Shown here piece after piece: positions 15,579 to 20,236 of a stretch of DNA of 21,208 bases (positions are counted from its first letter, which is position 1; each line of letters starts with the position of its first letter). A program made the position numbers and the translations under genes. The notes below the pieces were generated by a model, which was given only the letters and a program-made list of their open reading frames with translations, had not been told where the DNA came from and made no database searches. The DNA comes from an uncultured Bacilli bacterium (GTDB taxonomy: Bacteria > Bacillota_I > Bacilli_A > RF39 > UBA660): contig CAKOIM010000016.1 of assembly GCA_934086815.1 (NCBI GenBank), forward strand, positions 1-21,208, given 5' to 3'.

Positions 15579-15608
15579 ATTGCCAATAGTATTAATGGTG
15601 ATTTTTTT
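15579..15608 (+). terminator. Terminator-like hairpin containing the next gene's ribosome binding site
   Basis: ATTGCCA (15579-15585) pairs with TGGTGAT (15596-15602), with two G-U pairs and a 10-nt loop. Seven T residues (15602-15608) follow and end exactly at the ATG (15609). The 3' arm contains the GGTGA ribosome binding site. It could attenuate transcription from the RNase J2 gene, mask the SD, or both; the stem is weak. Confidence 0.35.
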
Positions 15609-16025
15609 ATGAATGAAATAAAAGCTTTAAATGAAATGTATAAAGTTGTAGAAATGGGAATTATAGGAATTGATAATGTATATGAAAAACTAGAAGATAA
15701 AACATTAGTAAAAACAATGTTAGATGCAAAGAAGAAATATCAAGTTTATAAAGTAGATTTAGCAAAGATGTTAAATTCTTATGGAGAAGATAAAAAAGGT
15801 ATTAATGTATTTATAAAAATGTTTAATGATATACACACTAGTGTAGATTTAATTAATAAAGATGATATGAAAATTATTGAAATGTTAATCGAAGGTACTA
15901 ATAAAGGAATATTAAAATTAGAAGAAATATTAAATGAAGATTTAGAAAATGATGTTATTGATATAGCTAGAAATATTTTAGAATTATTGGAATTTCAAAT
16001 AAAAAAGTGGAAAGAATATTTATAG
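15609..16025 (+). CDS. Small helical-bundle protein (ferritin-like/DUF2383-like)
   Basis: A 138-residue, almost entirely alpha-helical, charged protein without membrane segments or Cys. Four amphipathic helices can be read at about residues 2-25, 28-60, 65-95 and 98-137, suggesting a four-helix bundle. The pattern recalls DUF2383/ferritin-like proteins, but I see no convincing pair of ExxH iron ligands, so that link is weak. The start ATG lies directly after a T-run with a GGTGA site 7 nt upstream. It is 40 nt after the RNase J2-like gene and probably cotranscribed. Function unknown. Confidence 0.65.
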   Translation: MNEIKALNEMYKVVEMGIIGIDNVYEKLEDKTLVKTMLDAKKKYQVYKVDLAKMLNSYGEDKKGINVFIKMFNDIHTSVDLINKDDMKIIEMLIEGTNKGILKLEEILNEDLENDVIDIARNILELLEFQIKKWKEYL

Positions 16026-16029
16026 GTAA

Positions 16030-16058
16030 TAGACATTTTAATTATTTTTTAGTACAAT
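16030..16058 (+). promoter_or_regulatory. Sigma-A promoter of the PF06541-like gene
   Basis: TAGACA (16030-16035), a 17-nt spacer and TACAAT (16053-16058), each five of six. The start near 16065 is the first base of the GAGGT ribosome binding site. Confidence 0.65.
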
Positions 16059-16075
16059 GTTTATGAGGTAAAAAA

Positions 16076-16729
16076 ATGAAAATAGTATGTAGTTATTTTT
16101 TGTATTTCATGATTTATTCATTTATGGGATGGGTTATGGAAGTTTTTGTAACATTGTGGAATAAGAAAAAATTTGTTAATAGGGGTTTTTTAATTGGACC
16201 ATATTGCCCAATATATGGATGTGGAGTAATAGCAATTTTATTGCTTATAGGAAATGATACTCATGATGTTTTAGCAGTGTTTTTGAAATCAATATTTATT
16301 TGTTCTGTACTTGAATATTTTACAAGTTACTTTATGGAAAAAATTTATAATGTTAGATGGTGGGATTATTCTAATAATAAATTTAATGTTAATGGGAGAG
16401 TTTGTTTAGAAACAATGTTACCATTTGGTTTTTTAGCACTTGGTATTATTTATGGTGTTCATCCTTTTGTAAAAAACTTAGTTGCTAATATTAGTTATGG
16501 TTGGTTAATAACATTATCAATAATTATTTTGATAGTCTTTGTGATAGATAATATAATATCAACATATATATTATTTAAAATTAAAGGAAAAATCACAGCG
16601 GAAAGAAAAGATAATACCGAAAAAATTAAAAAATATATAGAAAAGTGGATCCAAGATAATACAGTTTTGTATCGAAGAGTTAAAAATGCTTTTCCTAAAT
16701 TTGAGATATTTAAAAAAAATAAAAAGTAA
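16076..16729 (+). CDS. PF06541-family (CmpB-like) multi-pass membrane protein
   Basis: A 217-residue protein with about five hydrophobic segments and a basic cytoplasmic tail. The pattern (FMIYSFMGWVMEV near the N-terminus, then NRGFLIGPYCPIYGCG, a central helix, RWWDYS, and NGRVCLETMLPFG) matches the family annotated as putative ABC transporter permease/CmpB (PF06541), common in Firmicutes. The transport assignment of that family is weak and no ATPase partner is nearby. It has its own promoter, a GAGGT site 6 nt before the ATG, and a strong terminator just downstream, so it is monocistronic. Family placement is confident; function is not. Confidence 0.85.
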   Translation: MKIVCSYFLYFMIYSFMGWVMEVFVTLWNKKKFVNRGFLIGPYCPIYGCGVIAILLLIGNDTHDVLAVFLKSIFICSVLEYFTSYFMEKIYNVRWWDYSNNKFNVNGRVCLETMLPFGFLALGIIYGVHPFVKNLVANISYGWLITLSIIILIVFVIDNIISTYILFKIKGKITAERKDNTEKIKKYIEKWIQDNTVLYRRVKNAFPKFEIFKKNKK

Positions 16730-16739
16730 TGTAAAATTT

Positions 16740-16764
16740 GTTCCTTAAAAAAGGGACTTTTTTT
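16740..16764 (+). terminator. Intrinsic terminator after the PF06541-like gene
   Basis: GTTCCTT (16740-16746), loop AAAA, AAGGGAC (16751-16757), with one T-G pair, then seven T residues (16758-16764). A typical rho-independent terminator. Confidence 0.85.
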
Positions 16765-16875
16765 AAATAATAAAATATTAATGAAATGAAAAATGCAATT
16801 AAGATTACTTGATAGACATTACAAATTATAAATGATACAAATATATTAGTTTTTAGTTATGTAAAATTTTGTGAA

Positions 16876-16891
16876 TATAATATAATATAAT
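16876..16891 (+). promoter_or_regulatory. Three overlapping TATAAT boxes upstream of the sigma factor gene
   Basis: TATAATATAATATAAT holds three perfect -10 hexamers at 5-nt steps (16876, 16881, 16886). The -35 candidates are poor. If used, the leader would be about 100 nt. In such AT-rich DNA the repeat could also be chance. Confidence 0.35.
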
Positions 16892-16950
16892 GATTTGTTA
16901 AAATAATTAATTATTAAGACAATATTATTTTGCAATAAAAAGATAAAAAA

Positions 16951-16979
16951 ACTAACCATTTTCTAAAATGAAATACTAT
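16951..16979 (+). promoter_or_regulatory. Possible ECF-type promoter directly before the sigma factor gene
   Basis: ACTAACC (16951-16957) carries the AAC core typical of ECF -35 elements. It is followed after 16 nt by TACTAT (16974-16979), which ends 7 nt before the AAAGGTG ribosome binding site. Many ECF sigma genes drive their own promoter. This is suggestive only. Confidence 0.3.
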
Positions 16980-16999
16980 ATAAATGAAAGGTGATTAAT

Positions 17000-17473
17000 G
17001 TGGATAAAATTTATGATGAATATTATTATAAAATATATAATTGGGCAATTAAAAAAACAAATCATAAAGAAGATGCCGAAGATTTGACTAATAGCATTTT
17101 TTTAGCAATATTTGAATACTTTAATAATAATATTGAAATTAAGAAATTAGATAGTTTAATATGGAAAATTGCTTATAATTTATGGTGCACCAAAGCAAAA
17201 AAATATATTAAAGAAAAAAATAATATAACATTTGATGAAAATCACGAAATAGGTTATGATACTCAAATGTTAGACAAAATTATATATAAAGAAATCGTAA
17301 ATGATTTAGATGGTATTGGCCTAACAAATAAGGAAAAAATAATTTTTAATATGTACTACATTGATGATCTTTCTATAAAGGAAATTAGTAGAAAAATAAA
17401 TACTAAAGAAGCAAATATAAAATATTTTTTATATAGTGCAAGAAATAAGATAAAGGAGAAATATAATGAATAA
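17000..17473 (+). CDS. ECF-type RNA polymerase sigma factor
   Basis: A 157-residue sigma-70 family protein with region 2 (YDEYYYKIYNWAIKKTNHKEDAEDLTN at about residues 6-33, then IFLAIFEYF) and region 4 (LTNKEKIIFNMYYIDDLSIKEISRKINTKEANIKYFLYSARNKIK), a helix-turn-helix for -35 recognition. Length and absence of regions 1 and 3 fit the ECF group. I chose GTG 17000 because AAAGGTGATT lies 3-10 nt upstream; the GTG at 16991 would overlap that site. The end overlaps the next gene by 8 nt, implying coupled translation. No transmembrane anti-sigma factor follows, so control must be atypical or elsewhere. Confidence 0.88.
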   Translation: MDKIYDEYYYKIYNWAIKKTNHKEDAEDLTNSIFLAIFEYFNNNIEIKKLDSLIWKIAYNLWCTKAKKYIKEKNNITFDENHEIGYDTQMLDKIIYKEIVNDLDGIGLTNKEKIIFNMYYIDDLSIKEISRKINTKEANIKYFLYSARNKIKEKYNE

Positions 17474-18161
17474 CTTAAATTTAGACAAATATTTAAATAT
17501 TGTTAATAGTGAAAAATTAAAAAAAGGATTAGTGAGTTATATTCCACTATATCCTATGTTAAGAGTTCAAGATGAAAAATTATATGTTAGTGTAATGTTA
17601 ACTGAAAAACATGATAATGTTTGGAGTAAGGAAAAGCAAATTAAACCTAAATATTGGGTTTTAATAGATATTCATGAAGATAAAATTGTAGAATTTAATA
17701 AAACCGAAGATAAAGATTTTGTAATTGGCGATTTAATAAATAAAAATATTGATAATAAACAACAAGAAATTTCGAAATATACAGTCAAAAAAACTTTGCA
17801 ATATAAAAGCTATTTACTTAATGATATAAAGAATGAGGAATTGCCATTACAAAAAAAATTATCTAATATACTTGGTAGAGAAATGGAAATAGATGGAGAG
17901 ATAGTTAATATAAATGACTATTTATTGTCTAATTTAGAAGAAGATATTAAATCTAAAATAAATGACTTGGTTGATATTCTTATACAATCAAAGTATGGAT
18001 CGATTACTTTTTATTATAATCAATTATTTACTGATATAGTAAATAGGTATAAAAGAGATAATGTTATTGATAATGAACGAATTAAATTATGTATTGAAAT
18101 AATGAATAATTATTATGATGGTGTTATGGGAATTGATAATTTATTTAATATAAATAAGTAA
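17466..18161 (+). CDS. Soluble protein of unknown function coupled to the ECF sigma factor
   Basis: A 231-residue protein without hydrophobic helices, signal peptide or Cys. The N-terminal half (about 1-85) looks beta-rich (MLRVQDEKLYVSVML, KPKYWVLIDIHEDKIVEF); the rest is helical (LEEDIKSKINDLVDILIQS, NERIKLCIEIMNNYYDG). I do not recognise the family. The ATG overlaps the sigma gene by 8 nt and has AAGGAG upstream, so the two are made together. By position it is the candidate regulator or effector of the sigma factor, possibly a cytoplasmic anti-sigma factor, but it has no visible zinc-binding HxxxCxxC motif of the ZAS type. A terminator follows at 18219. Confidence 0.75.
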   Translation: MNNLNLDKYLNIVNSEKLKKGLVSYIPLYPMLRVQDEKLYVSVMLTEKHDNVWSKEKQIKPKYWVLIDIHEDKIVEFNKTEDKDFVIGDLINKNIDNKQQEISKYTVKKTLQYKSYLLNDIKNEELPLQKKLSNILGREMEIDGEIVNINDYLLSNLEEDIKSKINDLVDILIQSKYGSITFYYNQLFTDIVNRYKRDNVIDNERIKLCIEIMNNYYDGVMGIDNLFNINK

Positions 18162-18218
18162 CCAAATAAAATTACAAGAAAAATGTTAATTTAAAATGTT
18201 TTATATAATAAATTTATT

Positions 18219-18242
18219 ACTCAACTATTTGTTGAGTTTTTT
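18219..18242 (+). terminator. Intrinsic terminator after the sigma-factor operon
   Basis: ACTCAAC (18219-18225), loop TATTT, GTTGAGT (18231-18237), then a T-run to 18242. A following CAACTC can pair with GAGTT in the 3' arm as a weaker alternative hairpin. Confidence 0.75.
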
Positions 18243-18256
18243 CAACTCGTAAGTTA

Positions 18257-18285
18257 TTGGCATTTTCAAACACTTTTTTTAAAAT
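18257..18285 (+). promoter_or_regulatory. Sigma-A promoter of the rhodanese/thioredoxin-like operon
   Basis: TTGGCA (18257-18262), a 17-nt spacer and TAAAAT (18280-18285), each five of six. The start near 18292 falls on the GAAGGGAG ribosome binding site. Confidence 0.7.
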
Positions 18286-18307
18286 AAAAGAGAAGGGAGA
18301 AAGAATC

Positions 18308-19027
18308 ATGGAAAAAAAATCAATTATAAAATTAGTATTAGTTATAGTGATAAGTTTATTTATTGGTGGTTTGATAAGCTATTTTATTTTTAGTGATAAG
18401 GAAATAGTAATGGAAGAACCTTTACCAAAACAAGAAAAATCCGAAGGCTTGAGAGGCGTATATGATATTGATAAAAATATTAATGAGAAAACAATAGACA
18501 AATATTTGGGTAGAAGTGATACAGTATATAGAGATGTAAGAATGCTTTTGGATAGCGCAACTTGGGAAAATAAAGGCGGAGAAAGAGAGTTAACTGGTTT
18601 TGTCGAAGGCTTTGAAGTTGTACCATATGCTTATTTAACAGAGTTTCCACAAGAATATGTTGATCAAAAAGCAAGTGAAAATGTATCAGGGCTTTATAAA
18701 GGAAAAACACTATTTTCATTAGATAAAAACGGAAAATATGTGGCTAATTATGAAGAATCAATGGAAGTTTTGGAATATTTATTTCCAAAAGATAAATATA
18801 TTTTTATTATGTGTGGAGCAGGTGGTTACGCTAATTTTACTAAGCAAATGTTGGTTGCTTTAGGATGGGATAAAGAAAAAATTTATAATGTCGGTGGTTA
18901 TTGGAATTATGAAGGTAATAGAAGTATTAGTACAGTAAACAATCATGGCTCTAAGGTAAAATATGATTTTTGGAAAGTAAATTATCATGATATTGATTTT
19001 GATGAGTTGACGAAAATTAAAAAATGA
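18308..19027 (+). CDS. Membrane-anchored extracytoplasmic rhodanese-like protein
   Basis: A 239-residue protein starting at ATG 18308 (MEKKSIIKLV), 8 nt after GAAGGGAG; upstream in-frame TTG 18257 is part of the promoter. Residues about 6-27 form a hydrophobic anchor. The body fits a rhodanese domain: VYRDVRMLLD (the YxDVR-type start), an EVVPYAYL segment, the active-site loop MCGAGGYANFTKQML with catalytic Cys169, and the end motif LGWDKEKIYNVGGYWNY. Rhodaneses carry sulfane sulfur as a Cys persulfide; this loop (CGAGGYA) has no Arg, unlike the common CRxGxR form, so its substrate may differ. Its stop overlaps the start of the downstream thioredoxin-fold gene (ATGA), suggesting they work together outside the membrane. 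Confidence 0.85.
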   Translation: MEKKSIIKLVLVIVISLFIGGLISYFIFSDKEIVMEEPLPKQEKSEGLRGVYDIDKNINEKTIDKYLGRSDTVYRDVRMLLDSATWENKGGERELTGFVEGFEVVPYAYLTEFPQEYVDQKASENVSGLYKGKTLFSLDKNGKYVANYEESMEVLEYLFPKDKYIFIMCGAGGYANFTKQMLVALGWDKEKIYNVGGYWNYEGNRSISTVNNHGSKVKYDFWKVNYHDIDFDELTKIKK

Positions 19028-19494
19028 TAAAGAAAATATTTATAGGTGTAATTGCTTTATTTGTATTGGTGTTAGCCTTAGGTGTAAGTTATAAAATATA
19101 TACGAATAATAAACCCATTTATTTAGATGAAGAATATTATAAAAAAAGTGAATTAAGGGAAATTACTATTGCTAATTTAAATAATTTAATTAGTGATAAA
19201 AAATCTTTTGCTGTTTTTGTATATCAACCAATGTGTATAACTTCATCTGATTTTGAAAAAGTATTAATTGAGTTTTTAAACGATGAAAAAATAACTGTTT
19301 ATAAAATTCCTTTTTCAAGTATTAAAAATGATAAATTAGGGGAAGAAATAAAATATTATCCATCATTTATCATTTATAATAAAGGAAAGCTAATTGATTA
19401 TTTAAAAACTAATAAAGATGAACATGTAAAATACTATACATCAAAAAATGAATTTAAAAAATGGTTTTCAAAATATGTAATTCTAGATGATTAA
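19024..19494 (+). CDS. Membrane-anchored thioredoxin-fold protein with CxxS motif
   Basis: A 156-residue protein whose ATG overlaps the rhodanese stop. Residues about 4-24 are a hydrophobic anchor. The rest follows a thioredoxin pattern: FAVFVYQPMCITSSDFEKVL, where the CxxC site is reduced to Cys71-Ile-Thr-Ser74, then a cis-Pro segment YYPSFIIYNKGKLI (Pro113) and a C-terminal helix. A single active Cys suits binding or isomerase-like mixed-disulfide or persulfide chemistry rather than full thiol oxidoreduction. Next to an extracytoplasmic rhodanese, a role in sulfur or redox transfer at the cell surface is inferred. A strong terminator closes the operon. Confidence 0.78.
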   Translation: MIKKIFIGVIALFVLVLALGVSYKIYTNNKPIYLDEEYYKKSELREITIANLNNLISDKKSFAVFVYQPMCITSSDFEKVLIEFLNDEKITVYKIPFSSIKNDKLGEEIKYYPSFIIYNKGKLIDYLKTNKDEHVKYYTSKNEFKKWFSKYVILDD

Positions 19495-19534
19495 AGTTTT
19501 GTGAATTATATTGATATAGTATTTTATGTTTAAC

Positions 19535-19571
19535 AAAACCTCGTTTTAAATGCGTATAAAACGAGGTTTTT
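19535..19571 (+). terminator. Strong intrinsic terminator after the rhodanese/thioredoxin-like operon
   Basis: AAAACCTCGTTTTA (19535-19548) and TAAAACGAGGTTTT (19557-19570) form a 14-bp perfect stem with an 8-nt loop and a T-run. The flanking A residues allow some termination in the other direction as well. Confidence 0.92.
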
Positions 19572-19727
19572 ACATGTTAGTGTTAGTATATATGGACATA
19601 AAAATTGGAAAAATTTTAAACTAAGGTAGTACAAGTACGCAAAAAAATAATATTTGCAATTCCAGTGTTTACCTATGTTTGTGAGCTATTTTTATGTTAC
19701 AACTGTCAAATACTAGTATTAATAGTT

Positions 19728-19817
19728 TTATATATAATCTTCTAAATCTTTAAATGTTATTTTATTATTAAAGGTATTTACATAAACATCATCACATTCA
19801 TCAAACATTATAGACAT
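19728..19817 (-). CDS. Tiny ORF of 29 residues, doubtful
   Basis: An ATG-started frame on the minus strand (MSIMFDECDDVYVNTFNNK...) with acidic, protein-like composition. It begins 9 nt after the stop of the 61-residue frame and has no Shine-Dalgarno. It may be the tail of a decayed gene rather than a working one. Confidence 0.2.
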   Translation of the reverse strand: MSIMFDECDDVYVNTFNNKITFKDLEDYI

Positions 19818-19826
19818 TAATTATTT

Positions 19827-20012
19827 TTAATAACAATGACATGTGTCATAGATAATATTTGTACCTGTTATATTTTTAATCGAACCATTATTTATAATTG
19901 GAGTAGTATTTGTAAATCTACCAATCATATTAATTTTTCTTTTTAATTTATCACTTATTTTTAATTCCTTTGTTTCTCCATTTAAAATATAATTAACTCC
20001 TTTACATAACAA
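19827..20012 (-). CDS. Small ORF of up to 61 residues, doubtful
   Basis: A minus-strand frame opening at TTG 20012 (MLCKGVNYIL...) and ending YDTCHCY. An AAAGGAG lies inside its first codons (plus 19998-20004 region), but no ATG, GTG or TTG follows at a proper distance; the first in-frame ATG is near residue 29. The frame sits immediately after a minus-strand terminator. It may be a small protein under attenuation, or a gene remnant. Low confidence. Confidence 0.25.
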   Translation of the reverse strand: MLCKGVNYILNGETKELKISDKLKRKINMIGRFTNTTPIINNGSIKNITGTNIIYDTCHCY

Positions 20013-20035
20013 AAAAACTAACTATTTCTAGTTAG
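20011..20035 (-). terminator. Minus-strand intrinsic terminator in the gene-poor region
   Basis: CTAACTA (20018-20024) and TAGTTAG (20029-20035) pair around a 4-nt loop; on the minus strand the stem is followed by seven T residues (20011-20017). No minus-strand protein gene lies upstream, so it should end a short RNA or act as an attenuator. Confidence 0.7.
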
Positions 20036-20047
20036 CATTTATTACTT

Positions 20048-20068
20048 AAACTCGAAAAGTTCGAGTTT
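20048..20068. repeat. Perfect inverted repeat with 3-nt spacer
   Basis: AAACTCGAA (20048-20056), AAG, TTCGAGTTT (20060-20068). On the minus strand it is the central hairpin of the candidate small RNA; as DNA it could be a protein-binding site. Confidence 0.85.
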
Positions 20069-20126
20069 CCTATCAATTTGGAGCGAATAAACGACAGGTT
20101 ACGAACTAAGTTCTCTTTCTAAAAAT

Positions 20127-20155
20127 ATTATGTATAAAGTTTTTACGAAATTCAA
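20127..20155 (-). promoter_or_regulatory. Minus-strand promoter for the candidate small RNA
   Basis: On the minus strand TTGAAT (20150-20155), a 17-nt spacer and CATAAT (20127-20132), four and five of six consensus bases. It diverges from the DUF1016 promoter. Confidence 0.45.
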
Positions 20156-20176
20156 TGAAAGTATATAAAGTTTTTA
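20133..20176. repeat. 13-nt direct repeat between divergent promoters
   Basis: TATAAAGTTTTTA occurs at 20133-20145 and 20164-20176, start-to-start distance 31 nt, close to three helical turns. The first copy lies in the spacer of the minus promoter and the second in the -35 zone of the DUF1016 promoter, an operator-like arrangement. Confidence 0.6.
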
Positions 20177-20183
20177 AATTAAA

Positions 20184-20192
20184 TGGTATAAT
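20184..20192 (+). promoter_or_regulatory. Extended -10 promoter of the DUF1016 gene
   Basis: TGGTATAAT, a perfect extended -10 with TATAAT at 20187-20192, no clear -35. It shares TGGTATAATTTGTTT with the RNase J2-like gene promoter. The leader would be about 38 nt. Confidence 0.55.
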
Positions 20193-20236
20193 TTGTTTGA
20201 AATTACAATTAACTTATTTTAAGGATGTGGTTATAT

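Larger units (their letters stand above)
20011..20120 (-). ncRNA. Candidate small RNA or leader attenuator
   Basis: A minus-strand promoter (20127-20155) would start transcription near 20120. The roughly 110-nt product contains a perfect 9-bp hairpin, AAACTCGAA-CTT-TTCGAGTTT (20048-20068), and ends at the intrinsic terminator 20011-20035. A complete promoter-to-terminator unit without an ORF supports a small RNA; alternatively it is the attenuated leader of the small ORFs beyond the terminator. It matches no family I can name. Confidence 0.4.
19572..20236. other. Gene-poor region between the redox operon and the DUF1016 gene
   Basis: About 665 nt without a convincing full-size gene. It holds two tiny minus-strand ORFs (19728-19817 and 19827-20012), a 14-nt palindrome ATGACATGTGTCAT (19836-19849), a minus-strand terminator (20011-20035), a perfect hairpin (20048-20068), a minus-strand promoter (20127-20155), a 13-nt direct repeat and the DUF1016 promoter. 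The part 19572-19727 shows nothing I can interpret. Confidence 0.7.

Noticed and set aside
18480..18719. Minus-strand frame inside the rhodanese gene
   Set aside because: Opposite a recognisable domain; no start signals.
20078..20112. Possible tRNA 3' end (minus strand) or attachment site, from TGGAGCGAAT followed by GGTTACGAAC
   Set aside because: It resembles a tRNA acceptor plus T-loop at first sight, but the T-loop is interrupted, no matching 5' acceptor strand lies about 70 nt away, and no cloverleaf can be drawn. At most a decayed remnant.
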